Below, piece after piece: positions 52,201 through 61,605 of a stretch of 64,000 bases of DNA. Numbering within the stretch: position 1 is the first letter of the stretch; each line of letters begins with the position of its first letter. The DNA comes from Pannonibacter sp. XCT-53 (GTDB taxonomy: Bacteria > Pseudomonadota > Alphaproteobacteria > Rhizobiales > Stappiaceae), in NCBI RefSeq assembly GCF_009915765.1, contig NZ_JAABLQ010000001.1:930001-994000 (forward strand), given 5' to 3'. The notes under the pieces were generated by a model that was not told the DNA's origin, ran no database searches, and saw nothing but the letters and a program-made list of their open reading frames with translations. A program made the translations under genes and the position numbers.

Positions 52201-53287
52201 AAGGGTCCAGGCGAGCCAGCGGCAGCAGTTCCAGCGCGATCAGGATCAGGACCGCGAGAAACACTGTCTCGGCGACCAGCAGCGCGATCGCCTTGCGGCC
52301 GACGGTGAGGACATTCGGCAGGGAGGTCTTCACGCCGACGGCGGCAATGGCAGCCAGCAGCGCCCAGCGGGACATGGCGTTGGCCGCCTCGGTAATGACG
52401 GGGGGGATGGTCACGGCCGAGTTGACCAGCACCAGCGCCAGGAACACGACAACGAAGCCTGGCAGCAGCGGCGGGCGAAGCGATCCGTCGACGGGGGCGG
52501 AGCGCCGGTAGGCGAGGGCGATGACCAGCACGACCGGTGCCAGCAGGGTGACCCGGATCAGCTTGACGAGGACTGCGGTGTCGCCGGTTTCCTGCGAGAC
52601 CGAGAAACCGGCACCGACCACCTGGGCCACGTCATGGATGGTTGCGCCGAGGAAGACGCCCGTGAGGACCGGCCCGAGCCCGAGCGCGCCCGCAAGGATC
52701 GGATAGCCGATCATGGCAAGGGTCGAGAGCATGGTCACACCGAACACGGCAAAGACCATGTCGCGCTCGGCCTCCCGGGCGTTGCGCCGCGGCAGCACGG
52801 CGGCGATGGCCATGGCTGCCGAGGCGCCGCAGATCGCGACAGCTCCCCCGGTGAGCACGCCGAACGGCGTGGAATGGCCGGTCAGCCGTGCGGCGAGGAC
52901 ACCGAAGCCGATGGTCAGGACCACGGCAGCGAGGAGGACGCCCAGCATCGGCAGGCCGAGGTCGGCAAACATGGTCAGGCTGATCCTGAGACCAAGCAAC
53001 GCGATGCCCGCACGCAACAGCGCCTTGGCGGCAAACTCCAGCCCTGGACCCATGCGTGGGTCCTCGGCCAGAAAGTGCAGGGCAAGCCCGATCAGGATGG
53101 CCAGAAGCATGGCCGGCGCGCCGTAATGCTCCGAGAGGAAGGCGGAGGCGAGCGCGATCAGGACGGAGATGGACAGACCCGGAAAGCGGAGGCGCCAGAA
53201 GGCAGCCGAGGTGATCGGATCGTTCGGGGCGGGAGAGACGGCAGGCGGCAAGGGAGCCTCGCCATTGGCCGGATCGGGCGCGGTCAT
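52199..53287 (-). CDS. YeiH/UPF0324-family membrane protein (putative sulfate/sulfite exporter)
   Basis: 362 aa with ten or so hydrophobic helices. The family core GGAVAICGASAAMAIAAVLP and the FLGATIHDVAQVVGAGFSVS block are diagnostic of UPF0324 (Cons_hypoth698), often annotated as putative sulfate exporters. It is the last gene of the leftward series after a TRAP receptor; with an SsuD-like monooxygenase in the same series, export of sulfite or sulfate freed from an organosulfonate is the natural reading, as inference. The family's activity is not firmly proven. Confidence 0.88.
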   Translation of the reverse strand: MTAPDPANGEAPLPPAVSPAPNDPITSAAFWRLRFPGLSISVLIALASAFLSEHYGAPAMLLAILIGLALHFLAEDPRMGPGLEFAAKALLRAGIALLGLRISLTMFADLGLPMLGVLLAAVVLTIGFGVLAARLTGHSTPFGVLTGGAVAICGASAAMAIAAVLPRRNAREAERDMVFAVFGVTMLSTLAMIGYPILAGALGLGPVLTGVFLGATIHDVAQVVGAGFSVSQETGDTAVLVKLIRVTLLAPVVLVIALAYRRSAPVDGSLRPPLLPGFVVVFLALVLVNSAVTIPPVITEAANAMSRWALLAAIAAVGVKTSLPNVLTVGRKAIALLVAETVFLAVLILIALELLPLARLDP

Positions 53288-53333
53288 CGCGGACTTTCGG
53301 TCAAGACTGCGCTCTTGACGAGCGGGGGAAGGG

Positions 53334-53358
53334 GGAGGCGGCGCGGGGCGCCACCTCC
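53334..53358 (-). promoter_or_regulatory. GC-rich stem-loop after the second dctP-like gene
   Basis: Stem GGAGG-GGCGC / GCGCC-CCTCC with one C-A mismatch and a 3-nt loop, 10 nt after the TRAP receptor stop in the leftward transcript and 47 nt before the YeiH-like gene. It has no T-run. Confidence 0.65.
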
Positions 53359-53367
53359 GAGAGCCTT

Positions 53368-54423
53368 TTAGTTCAGATCGGCGGTACGTTCAGCTGCAAC
53401 CTTGGCTTCGGCGTCGGCGACGGCGGCCTGGAACTTGTCGAAGATCTCGGCGCCGTCCTTCACATTGCCCTTGAACCAGTCGAAGACCGGCGCAACGGCG
53501 GCCTTGAAGGCAGCCTTTTCCTCGGCGGTCGGCACGTAGACCTCGCCACCGGCCTTCACGAAGTTCTGGTAGGCGGCGATTTCCTTGCGCTTCGGCGAGG
53601 CGAAGGTGGCCTGCTGCAGGGCGGCAAAGCCATCGACCACGATCTGCTTCTGGGCCGGAGTGAGGCTCTGGAAGCGGTCGTTCGACATCCACCAGAAGGC
53701 GCCCATGTAGCTGTGGCCGTCGAGGGTCAGGTACTTGAGGCCGGCGTCGGGGAACTTCATCGACATGATGTCGGTGATGCCGTTGGCCGTGCCTTCGACC
53801 ACGCCGGTCTGCAGCGAGGTGAAGAGTTCCGGCCACGGAATCGGCGTCGGGGCGGCACCGACGGCGGTCGCGACCTGCTGCGGCAGCGGTGCCGGGACAG
53901 TGCGCATCTTCAGGCCCTTGAGGTCGTCGGGCGACTTCACGGTCCTCTGGGTGTTGGCATAGTTGCGCCAGCCGCCGGTGTTGCCGATGGTCATCAGGCG
54001 GATCTTGTTGTCGCTGTCGGCGAGTGCCTTGGCGCGCAGCTCGCGGGTGAAGCTGCCGGTCAGGACGGTCTCGGCCACCCGGTCGTCGCTCATCAGGTAG
54101 GGCAGGTCGAGCACCTGGATGTAGGGGAAGAGGCCGGCCGCGCCGCCCGAGGTGGAGATGTAGATGTCGATCGACCCGTCAGCCACGCCCTGCAGGCATT
54201 CCTCGCCGGTGGCGCACAGCTGCGTGCCGATGAAAAGCTCGACGGCGATCGCGCCGTTGGAGGCGTTCTCAACGTAGTTCTTGAACACGACGAGCCCGTC
54301 GTAGTCCTCGTCGTTCTCGTTGGAATTGGCCGTCGCGCGCAGCGTGATGTCTGCCGCATGGGCGAGGCCCGCAACGGTCAGCGTGCTGGCCAGAAGCAGG
54401 GTCTTCAGCATGGTCTTCAACAT
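53368..54423 (-). CDS. TRAP transporter solute-binding protein, DctP-like
   Basis: 351-aa periplasmic receptor with a signal peptide (MLKTMLKTLLLASTLTVAGLAHA). It has the DctP blocks GLKMRTVPAPLPQQVATAVGA, with the likely anion-binding Arg in MRT, and ELFTSLQTGVVEGTANG. GGGAGGACTGAAGGA is upstream. Cysteines in QLCATGEECLQG are unusual for the family and could form a disulfide. In this operon the receptor follows dctQM. The ligand is an anionic small molecule, plausibly an organosulfonate. Confidence 0.93.
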   Translation of the reverse strand: MLKTMLKTLLLASTLTVAGLAHAADITLRATANSNENDEDYDGLVVFKNYVENASNGAIAVELFIGTQLCATGEECLQGVADGSIDIYISTSGGAAGLFPYIQVLDLPYLMSDDRVAETVLTGSFTRELRAKALADSDNKIRLMTIGNTGGWRNYANTQRTVKSPDDLKGLKMRTVPAPLPQQVATAVGAAPTPIPWPELFTSLQTGVVEGTANGITDIMSMKFPDAGLKYLTLDGHSYMGAFWWMSNDRFQSLTPAQKQIVVDGFAALQQATFASPKRKEIAAYQNFVKAGGEVYVPTAEEKAAFKAAVAPVFDWFKGNVKDGAEIFDKFQAAVADAEAKVAAERTADLN

Positions 54424-54450
54424 TCCTTCAGTCCTCCCTTTCGTCTGAAG

Positions 54451-55743
54451 TCAGTCGACAAATCCGGCAAGGCGCGGGATTGTCAGGCTAATGGCGGGGA
54501 AATAGGTGATCAGGAAGATCACGATGATCTCGGCTGCCAGGAACGGGGCAACCGCCCGGGCGATGGTCTCGACCCGCAGTCCGGACACTGACGAGGTCAC
54601 GAACAGCACCAGGCCCATCGGCGGTGTCAGCAGGCCCACGGTCAGGTTCACCACCATGATGATGGCAAAGTGCACGGGGTCGACGCCGAGCTGGGTGAAG
54701 ATCGGGCCGAGGATCGGTCCGAGCACGATGATGGCGGGCCCGGCATCCAGGAACATCCCGACCAGGAACAGCAGGATGTTGACGAGGAACAGCAGCACCA
54801 GCGGGTTCTCGCTGAGGCTCAGGAACAGCCCGGCGAGCAGCTCCGGCGTGTGGGCCAGGGCTGCCACGGTCTTGAAGGCCATGGCCGCACCGATCAGCAG
54901 CAGCACCACGCCGGAGGTCATGGCCGCCCGCATCATGATGCCGGGCAGGTCGGCCGCCTTCAGCGTGCGCAGCACGAACAGGCCGAGGAACAGGGCATAG
55001 CCGGCGGCAATCGCGGCTGCCTCGGTCGGCGTGAACACACCGCCGAGGATGCCGGCCATGATGATCACCGGCGTGAGCAGCGGCCAGACGGCGCCCAGCG
55101 CGGCGCGGCCACGCTCCCGCCAGCTCGCCCGGGGCGTGGCCTGCGGCAGGTCGTAGTGGTCGGCCATCAGCCGGATCATGATCATCAGGCTGACGCCGAT
55201 CAGGATACCGGGGGCAATGCCGGCCAGGAACAGGGCTGCGACGCTCTCCCCCATCACGTAGGCGTAGATGATCATGATGCCCGACGGCGGAATGATGGGC
55301 CCGATGATGGCGGAGGCGGCCGTGATGGCGGCGGCAAAGCGGCGCGTGTAGCCCTCCTTCTCCATGGCCGGGATCAGCATGGACCCGAGGGCGGAGACGT
55401 CGGCGACGGCCGAGCCGGAAATGCCGGCGAACATCATCGAATCCACCACGTTCACCTGGGCCAGGCCGCCGCGCATGTGACCGACGAGCGACTGGGCAAA
55501 GCGCACGATCCTGAGCGTGATGCCGGCCCGGTTCATCAGTTCGCCGGTCAGCATGAAGAAGGGGATTGCCATCAGCGGGAAGCTGTCCATGCCCGCATAG
55601 ACGTTGCGGTAAAGGAGCACGATGTCGCGCTCCTGGCCGTTCCACCACAGGATCAGGCCGGGCGCTGCGACCAGCGCAAAGACGATCGGCAGGCCGAACA
55701 GCAGGAACAGGATGAACAGGGGCAGAAACAGGCTCAGCATCAT
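54451..55743 (-). CDS. TRAP transporter large permease, DctM-like
   Basis: 430-aa polytopic protein, the ion-coupled permease. It has VDSMMFAGISGSAVADVSALGS, IIPPSGIMIIYAYVMG and TPPMGLVLFVTSSVSG, all diagnostic for DctM. It overlaps the small permease by 4 nt and precedes the receptor by 27 nt. Confidence 0.95.
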   Translation of the reverse strand: MMLSLFLPLFILFLLFGLPIVFALVAAPGLILWWNGQERDIVLLYRNVYAGMDSFPLMAIPFFMLTGELMNRAGITLRIVRFAQSLVGHMRGGLAQVNVVDSMMFAGISGSAVADVSALGSMLIPAMEKEGYTRRFAAAITAASAIIGPIIPPSGIMIIYAYVMGESVAALFLAGIAPGILIGVSLMIMIRLMADHYDLPQATPRASWRERGRAALGAVWPLLTPVIIMAGILGGVFTPTEAAAIAAGYALFLGLFVLRTLKAADLPGIMMRAAMTSGVVLLLIGAAMAFKTVAALAHTPELLAGLFLSLSENPLVLLFLVNILLFLVGMFLDAGPAIIVLGPILGPIFTQLGVDPVHFAIIMVVNLTVGLLTPPMGLVLFVTSSVSGLRVETIARAVAPFLAAEIIVIFLITYFPAISLTIPRLAGFVD

Positions 55744-56330
55744 TCCGCTCCAAGGCTCGAACTGGTGCGCAGGGGCGGAAGCTGCTTGCCTGCACCGGCG
55801 ACGCGGGCGATGGCCCGCAGCAGCAGCTCGATGTTGACGACGAACATCAGCGTCACGGCCGTGGCGAGCGAGGCGGTCATCCAGCCGCGCGGCACGCTGG
55901 CCCAGCGATCAAGCGTCAGCGACACGGGCACCTGCAGCGAGGGCAGGGCAAAGCGCCCGCCGATGCCCGTCACTTCCGCCCAGCCGATGCGCATCGCGGT
56001 CCACAGGATCAGCGCGGACAGGCAGAGGAACATGAGGTTCAGCACGGCGGCGACGGGTCGTGGCAGCAGGTCGGAGATCATTTCGATGGCAACGAAACCG
56101 CCCTGTCGGAAGGCGGTCGGAACGAGGGCGGCCATCATCCACAGCATGAGGAAACGGGCGGCCTCCTCGCTCCAGGCCAGCGCGTCGCCCAGCACGTAGC
56201 GGCAGAAGACCTGGACCAGAATGCTGGCCAGCATCAGCGCGATCGCCAGCGAGCCGACCCAGAGGCCGACCTTCAGGACCGCGCCGTTGACGACGCCGAT
56301 CAGGCGCGTCAACGCAAGCAGGATTGCCAT
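55740..56330 (-). CDS. TRAP transporter small permease, DctQ-like
   Basis: 196-aa four-helix protein. RYVLGDALAWSEEAARFLMLWM is the usual DctQ block. It lies 54 nt after the flavin reductase gene on the same strand with no terminator between, so the importer and the monooxygenase genes are probably one transcript. Confidence 0.93.
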   Translation of the reverse strand: MAILLALTRLIGVVNGAVLKVGLWVGSLAIALMLASILVQVFCRYVLGDALAWSEEAARFLMLWMMAALVPTAFRQGGFVAIEMISDLLPRPVAAVLNLMFLCLSALILWTAMRIGWAEVTGIGGRFALPSLQVPVSLTLDRWASVPRGWMTASLATAVTLMFVVNIELLLRAIARVAGAGKQLPPLRTSSSLGAE

Positions 56331-56384
56331 GTCTTTCCTCCCCAGCGGGCCGGTCTCCTCCCGGGCCCGCGCCAGTCCGGCCCC

Positions 56385-56912
56385 TCAGGCCTTGCGCGCG
56401 AAATGCCCGTACATGCCGCGCGAGAAGCAGAGCGGATCACCCTCGCGGTGCGCGACGCGCAGCACGCGGCCGATGATCAGCGAATGGTCGCCTGCGTCAT
56501 GCAGGGCAAAGCGCCGGCACTCGAAGCGGGCGAGCGTGCCGGGAATGATCGGGCTGCCTTCGGCATTGAGCTGCCATTCCAGCCCTGCGAAGGCCGTGCC
56601 GCCGCGGGTGAAGCAGGCGCTGAGCCCGTCCTGATCCGCCCCCAGAACATGGATCGCGTAGTGGTCGGTCGCGGCGAAGGCGTCGTGCTTCGACGAGCTC
56701 TTGGCCGGCGACCACAACACCAGCGGCGGGTCGAGGGACACGGAGGTGAAGCTGTTGACCGTCATGCCGAGCGGGCCATCCGGTCCCATCGCCGTCACGA
56801 CCGTGACGCCCGTCGTGAAGCTGCCGAGGGCCGAGCGGAAGGCACGGGCGTTGCTGGCATCCGGGCTGAAGACGGTCTCGCCCTGGGCGTGTCTGTCATT
56901 GGCTGCCATCAT
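56385..56912 (-). CDS. NAD(P)H:flavin oxidoreductase (HpaC/SsuE-like reductase component)
   Basis: About 175 aa of the flavin_reductase-like split-barrel family. [41 protein letters not shown] and the [15 protein letters not shown] segment are typical; the His/Gly C-terminal part closes the barrel. It supplies reduced FMN to the monooxygenase two genes upstream. The start is the ATG at 56912 after AAGGAGGTG, overlapping the AKR stop by one base (TGATG); a GTG at 56915 is an alternative. Its fold is unlike E. coli SsuE, so it is an analogous partner. Confidence 0.92.
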   Translation of the reverse strand: MMAANDRHAQGETVFSPDASNARAFRSALGSFTTGVTVVTAMGPDGPLGMTVNSFTSVSLDPPLVLWSPAKSSSKHDAFAATDHYAIHVLGADQDGLSACFTRGGTAFAGLEWQLNAEGSPIIPGTLARFECRRFALHDAGDHSLIIGRVLRVAHREGDPLCFSRGMYGHFARKA

Positions 56913-57805
56913 CACGGCACCTCCTTCCCGATTGCCAGCGTGTAGAGTTCAAACCAGGTCTGGCGATCCATGACGACCTTCATCGCCTCATGGAAACGGG
57001 CGATCCGGTCGAGGCGATTGGTGCCCATGACCGGGATGATCCTGGCCGGATGGCGCAGCAGCCAGGCGACCGCAACGGCGGTGACATCGACCTCGTAGTC
57101 GGCCGCGATCCGCTCGAGCGCGGCCAGCAGCGGCGGATTGCTGCCGGAAAACAGGCTGCCGCCGCCGAGCGGCGACCAGGCCATCACCGGCACCTTGCGC
57201 TCCTGCAGGAAGGCCAGATCGCCATTGGTGAAGGGGGCCGGTTCGGTGAGGCTGATCTCGATCTGGTTGGTGGCAAGGCGCGTGTGCATGGCCGACTGCA
57301 GCAGCGAGACATCCCAGGGCCGGAAGTTCGACACGCCGACGCTCAGGACCTTGCCCGAGGCCACCAGAGCGTCGAGCGCGCGGCCGGTCTCCTCCGCATC
57401 CATCAGCGGATCGGGGCGGTGGATCAGCAACAGGTCGATGCGGTCGGTCGCCATCTCGCGCAGCGAGGTCTCGACGGCTGCCGTGATGTGGGCGGCACTG
57501 GTGTCGTAGTGCTTCACCCTTGCGCCGGCATGTCGCCCGACGGGCGCGATGATGTCGCATTTGGTGACCAGCTCGATGCGCGCCCGCAGGCTGGGGGCGG
57601 ACTTGAGCGCCGCCCCGAGAAGGGCTTCTGCCGTGTAGCCGCCGTAGATGTCGGCCTGGTCCATCGTGGTGATGCCCTGCGCAAGGCAGGCCTCCACCTT
57701 GGCCTGGACGTGGGCCGGCGAGGTGTCGGTGTCGTCGCCGAGCCGCCACATGCCGTAGACGATGCGGCTGAAGCTCAGGTCGGGGGTCAGCGAAAAGCGG
57801 TCCAT
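56912..57805 (-). CDS. Aldo/keto reductase (YdhF-like)
   Basis: 297-aa (beta/alpha)8 oxidoreductase using NADPH. The catalytic tetrad is recognisable: Asp in TTMDQAD, Tyr in IYGGY, Lys in ELVTKCD and His in [10 protein letters not shown]-terminal [10 protein letters not shown] is the usual cofactor-binding block. It is translationally coupled on both sides (TGATG overlaps), which puts it in the same pathway as the monooxygenase: reducing the aldehyde made when a sulfonate is cleaved is a good candidate role. Confidence 0.92.
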   Translation of the reverse strand: MDRFSLTPDLSFSRIVYGMWRLGDDTDTSPAHVQAKVEACLAQGITTMDQADIYGGYTAEALLGAALKSAPSLRARIELVTKCDIIAPVGRHAGARVKHYDTSAAHITAAVETSLREMATDRIDLLLIHRPDPLMDAEETGRALDALVASGKVLSVGVSNFRPWDVSLLQSAMHTRLATNQIEISLTEPAPFTNGDLAFLQERKVPVMAWSPLGGGSLFSGSNPPLLAALERIAADYEVDVTAVAVAWLLRHPARIIPVMGTNRLDRIARFHEAMKVVMDRQTWFELYTLAIGKEVP

Positions 57806-58962
57806 CAGTGGCGGTCTCCAACGCCCAGCGGGGTCGCCGGGGTTTCGCTCGGCACGCGGCCATAGGCATGCGGCAGCGAGCAGGTCTTCAGGTGAGGCAG
57901 GACCTTGGTCCCGAAATGGTCGGCTTCGTCGAGATGCGGGTAGCCGGAGAAGATGAAGGCCCGGATGCCCATCTTCCGGTACTCCTCGATCCGCGTCAGG
58001 ATCTGGTCGGTGGAGCCGACCAGCGCTGCGCCGCAGCCCGAGCGGGCCCGGCCGATGCCGGTCCACAGGTTCGGCTCCACATAGCCGAACTGGTCGGCCA
58101 GCTCGCGGGCCCGGGCCTGGTGGGCGACGCCGAGCGAGATGGAGTCATGCGCCCGCTCGCGGATCAGCTTGCCGTATTCGTCATCCAGCTTCGAGACGAG
58201 GTGCTCGGCATACTCGCGCGCCTCGGCTTCCGTGTCGCGGACGATCATGTGCACCCTGAGGCCGTAGTCGAGCGTCCGGCCATGGGCGGCGGCGCGCTCG
58301 TGCACGGCCTTCATGCGGGCGGCGAGCTGGTCCCGGGTTTCCGGCCACATCAGGTAGACGTCGCACTGGGCGCCGCACAGCTCCAGCGCATCGGGCGAAT
58401 AGCCGCCGAAATAGAGCAGGGGGCCGCCGTTCTGCTGGTAGGGGCGGGCAGGCTCCGTGGTCACGCCCCGGAACTGGTAGACCTCGCCGTCATGGTCGAT
58501 GGTGTCGCGCGTCCAGGCCTGACGCAGGATCTCCACCACCTCGTGGCTGCGGCGGTAGCGGTAGGCGCTGTCGGCGACCTCGCCGGGGAAGTCGGAACTG
58601 ATCACGTTGAGGGTCAGCCGGCCCTTCAGCATGTGGTCCAGCGTGGCAACCGTGCGGGCGAGCATGATCGGCTGCATCTCGCCGCAGCGGATGGCCGCCA
58701 GCATGTTGATGCGGTCGGTGATCGGTGCGCAGCCGGCGACGAAGCTCAGCGTGTCCTGGCCGACCTGATAGGACGAGGGGCAGAGGATGTTCCGGAAACC
58801 GAGGTCTTCCGCCTTGCGCACGATCGAGGAGCAATGCTCCCAGCTCGAGCGCAGCCGCCCGTCCGGGACACCGAGAAAGGCGTAGTCATCGGAGCACAGC
58901 GCGGCAAACCAGGACACCTCGCTGGCGTCCAGATCGGCGGATGTGACTGGAACGACGGTCAT
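57805..58962 (-). CDS. FMNH2-dependent monooxygenase, alkanesulfonate monooxygenase (SsuD)-like
   Basis: 385-aa luciferase-like monooxygenase. The block [19 protein letters not shown], the segment [14 protein letters not shown], and [12 protein letters not shown]...[13 protein letters not shown] follow E. coli SsuD closely; Arg236, His238, Arg307 and Tyr341 align with SsuD Arg226, His228, Arg297 and Tyr331 with a constant offset of ten. The residue matching SsuD Cys54 does not appear to be Cys. SsuD-type enzymes use FMNH2 and O2 to split an alkanesulfonate into aldehyde and sulfite. It is first in a seven-gene leftward series. AGGGGGGGAG precedes the ATG. Confidence 0.9.
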   Translation of the reverse strand: MTVVPVTSADLDASEVSWFAALCSDDYAFLGVPDGRLRSSWEHCSSIVRKAEDLGFRNILCPSSYQVGQDTLSFVAGCAPITDRINMLAAIRCGEMQPIMLARTVATLDHMLKGRLTLNVISSDFPGEVADSAYRYRRSHEVVEILRQAWTRDTIDHDGEVYQFRGVTTEPARPYQQNGGPLLYFGGYSPDALELCGAQCDVYLMWPETRDQLAARMKAVHERAAAHGRTLDYGLRVHMIVRDTEAEAREYAEHLVSKLDDEYGKLIRERAHDSISLGVAHQARARELADQFGYVEPNLWTGIGRARSGCGAALVGSTDQILTRIEEYRKMGIRAFIFSGYPHLDEADHFGTKVLPHLKTCSLPHAYGRVPSETPATPLGVGDRH

Positions 58963-59010
58963 CGAACTCCCCCCCTGGGCATCGAACTTTCTTCTTGCGT
59001 AACACCCGCC

Positions 59011-59035
59011 TTGATGTAAATCAATAGTGTATCAA
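59011..59035. promoter_or_regulatory. GntR operator candidate (TTGAT/ATCAA repeats) in divergent promoter
   Basis: A dyad TTGAT (59011-59015), 4 nt, ATCAA (59020-59024) and a third half-site ATCAA (59031-59035). On the minus strand TTGATT, 17 nt, TACGCA could be the promoter of the monooxygenase operon with its -35 inside the dyad. The whole 146-bp gap is AT-rich near the GntR start and holds no other feature that I can name. Confidence 0.6.
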
Positions 59036-59108
59036 TTTTTGGGCGTCCGCGCGCCGATGTCGCACAGGCATCGCGTTCGGAAACGAAAAAAGACGAAAAA
59101 TCAATACG

Positions 59109-59813
59109 ATGAACCAGCCGAAGGGCAGCCTGCCGATCTATCTCCAGATTGCTGAACTGCTTGTCCGCGATATCGCTGCCGGTCGCCTGATCGACGGCGA
59201 ACGCCTGCCGCCCGAGCGTGACATGGCCCAGGACATGGGCATCGCTGTGGGCACCCTGCGCAAGGCCCTGGCCGAGCTTCAGGCCCGCGGACTGCTCGAG
59301 CGCATCCAGGGATCCGGCAACTACATCAAGGCGATCAGTGATCCCAAGAGCCTCTATGCGATGTTCCGTCTGGAACTGATTGCCGGCGGCGGCCTGCCCA
59401 CGGCGGAGGTCCTGTCCGTGGCCCGCCTGCCGAAGCCCGACTATCTGCCGGCCTTCGGCAAGGCTGCGGACGGGCATCGCATCCGCCGGCTCCGGCGCCT
59501 GTCCGGCCAGGTGGCGGCCGTGGAGGAGATCTGGCTGGACGGGTCCTATGTGGCGAGCATCCAGCCGGAGGAGCTGTCTGAGTCCCTCTACCTCTATTAC
59601 CGCACCCGGCTGAGCCTCTGGATCACCCGGGCCGAGGACCAGGTCGGGCTCGACATCGTGCCTGACTTCGCTCCGGCGCAGTTCGGCCTGCCCGTCGGGG
59701 CGCCGGCGCCGCACATCCTTCGCATCAGCCAGGCCCAGGACGGCACGCGGGCAGAGGTTTCCCGCACCTGGTTCGATCACAATGTGGCCCGCTACGTGGC
59801 CCGTCTCAAATAG
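59109..59813 (+). CDS. GntR-family regulator, HutC/UTRA type
   Basis: 234 aa. N-terminal winged HTH about residues 8-75 (PIYLQIAELLVRDIAAGRL, RLPPERDMAQDMGIAVGTLRKALAELQARGLL), then a UTRA ligand domain ending SRTWFDHNVARYVARL. HutC-type repressors sense the compound whose breakdown they control. It is divergent from the SsuD-like operon and followed 13 nt later by the Gfo/Idh gene. Confidence 0.93.
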   Translation: MNQPKGSLPIYLQIAELLVRDIAAGRLIDGERLPPERDMAQDMGIAVGTLRKALAELQARGLLERIQGSGNYIKAISDPKSLYAMFRLELIAGGGLPTAEVLSVARLPKPDYLPAFGKAADGHRIRRLRRLSGQVAAVEEIWLDGSYVASIQPEELSESLYLYYRTRLSLWITRAEDQVGLDIVPDFAPAQFGLPVGAPAPHILRISQAQDGTRAEVSRTWFDHNVARYVARLK

Positions 59814-59826
59814 GGGAACTCTTCAG

Positions 59827-60978
59827 GTGAAGCTGACTTACGGTATCATCGGCTGCGGCATGATGGGGCAGGAGCACCTGCGCAACATCGCGCTCCTGCC
59901 GGACACGGGCGTTGCGGCGATCTACGAGCCGGACGCCGGCATGCGCGCGTTGGCCGCCGCGGCCGTGCCTGGCGCGAAGATGGTCGATTCGATTGCGGAC
60001 CTGCTGGACGTGGCCGAGGTGAATTGCCTTCTCATCGCCAGCCCCAACTATCTGCACCTCGCCCAGCTCGAGGCGATCGCCTCGATGCGGCCGCTGCCGG
60101 TGCTGGTGGAGAAGCCGCTGTTTACGGCGCCGGAAGATGCGCCGCGGCTTGCAGCCCTGCGCGCGGCCTATCCCGCCCCGATCTGGGTGGCCATGGAGTA
60201 TCGCTACATGCCGCCGGTGGCACGCCTGATCGAGGAGGCCGAGGCCGCAACTGGCGGCATCAAGATGCTGTCGATCCGCGAACACCGCTTTCCCTTCCTT
60301 GAGAAGGTCGGTGACTGGAACCGGTTCAACCGCAACACTGGCGGCACGCTGGTCGAGAAGTGCTGCCACTTCTTCGACCTGATGCGGCACATCCTGAAGT
60401 CGGATCCGGTCCGCGTGATGGCCTCCGGTGGCCAGACGGTCAATCATCTGGACGAAGTCTACGGTGGCGAGCGGTCGGACATCTGGGACAACGCCTATGT
60501 GATCGTCGACTTTGCCTCCGGCGCCCGCGCGATGCTCGAACTCTGCATGTTTGCGGAAGGGTCGCGCTACCAGGAAGAGATCTCGGCGGTCGGGCCGACG
60601 GGCAAGATCGAATGCCTGGTGCCGGGGCCGGGCCGGTTCTGGCCGGCGCATCTGGGTGAGCCGCCGGTGGCGCAGGTGATTGTCTCCCCGCGCGACCCCA
60701 AGGGACCGCGCATGGTCGAGATCCCCGTCGACCCGCAGCTGCTGGAGGCGGGTGATCACAATGGCTCGACCTTCTACCAGCATCAGCGCTTCCAGAAGGC
60801 CGTGCTCGGCACGGGACACGTCGAGGTGGCGCTGTCCGATGGCTGGTGGGCGGTCGCCATGGGGCTTGCGGCGCAGGACTCGGCCCGCAGCGGCCGCGCG
60901 GTCGACATCAGCGCCGAGCCTTATGCACCTGTCGCACATGGGGAGACGCCGGTGCGGGCGCTTGCCGCCGCGCGCTGA
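59827..60978 (+). CDS. Gfo/Idh/MocA-family oxidoreductase
   Basis: 383 aa from a GTG at 59827 (AGGGGA lies about 9 nt upstream); a longer frame overlaps the GntR gene. The N-terminal Rossmann motif is YGIIGCGMMGQEHL, the EKP motif occurs as VLVEKPLF, and the catalytic Lys/His region is GGTLVEKCCHFFD. The family covers sugar, polyol and sulfosugar dehydrogenases. Because it is cotranscribed with GntR beside the SsuD-like operon, it may act on a sulfosugar or on a carbohydrate side product; this is inference. Confidence 0.88.
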   Translation: MKLTYGIIGCGMMGQEHLRNIALLPDTGVAAIYEPDAGMRALAAAAVPGAKMVDSIADLLDVAEVNCLLIASPNYLHLAQLEAIASMRPLPVLVEKPLFTAPEDAPRLAALRAAYPAPIWVAMEYRYMPPVARLIEEAEAATGGIKMLSIREHRFPFLEKVGDWNRFNRNTGGTLVEKCCHFFDLMRHILKSDPVRVMASGGQTVNHLDEVYGGERSDIWDNAYVIVDFASGARAMLELCMFAEGSRYQEEISAVGPTGKIECLVPGPGRFWPAHLGEPPVAQVIVSPRDPKGPRMVEIPVDPQLLEAGDHNGSTFYQHQRFQKAVLGTGHVEVALSDGWWAVAMGLAAQDSARSGRAVDISAEPYAPVAHGETPVRALAAAR

Positions 60979-61046
60979 GCATTGCAGCATTTCCCGGGTA
61001 CGGCAGCAGGCTGATTCCGCCGGCTGCCCCGGGGAGACAGGATCCG

Positions 61047-61505
61047 ATGGACACGCGCAGTCCGTACCGGTTGCATTCGCGGTTGGGCTACCGTGTGTCC
61101 CGGCTGTCGCGGGTGATCCAGGTCCGCATCGAGGCCGTGCTGGCCCCGCACGGGCTGACACGGCTGATGTGGTGTGTCCTGACCGGGGTCGGAGAGGAGG
61201 GGCTGCACGCGCCGTCCGAACTCGCCGACTATGTCGGTGTCACCCGGCCGACCATGTCGCGGCTGCTCAGGACGCTGGAGCAGCGCGGCTACGTCCAGCG
61301 GCGTCCCGTCGTCAGCGGCGACGCGCGGGGCGTCGAGATCGGTCTGAGCGAGGCCGGACGACAGCTTGTCGTCGATCTCAGGGCTCCGATCGACGGCGTG
61401 ACGCGCCATTTCACCGACAAGCTGACGGCGGAGCAGCAGGCCGGGCTGATGCAGGCAATCGATGCGCTGATGGAGGGCGAGAGCCGCGCCCTTGCCGATT
61501 TCTGA
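61047..61505 (+). CDS. MarR-family transcriptional regulator
   Basis: 152 aa. The winged HTH includes TRLMWCVLTGVGEEGLHAPSEL, recognition helix VTRPTMSRLLRTLEQRGYV and the wing RRPVVSGDARGVEIGLSEAG with the family Asp-x-Arg. A CAGGATCCG stretch precedes the ATG; longer frames run into the Gfo/Idh gene. It stands between the sulfonate-type block and the fucose-type block, and its target is not evident. Confidence 0.9.
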   Translation: MDTRSPYRLHSRLGYRVSRLSRVIQVRIEAVLAPHGLTRLMWCVLTGVGEEGLHAPSELADYVGVTRPTMSRLLRTLEQRGYVQRRPVVSGDARGVEIGLSEAGRQLVVDLRAPIDGVTRHFTDKLTAEQQAGLMQAIDALMEGESRALADF

Positions 61506-61605
61506 GACAGGCCGGAACGGTTCGGCGTCCCTGCGACCTTTTCCGCCCGCTCCGCGGGCAGTAGGCTCGGCCATCGCTTCAAGAGGGGCGACGGGGAGGC
61601 CTGAC

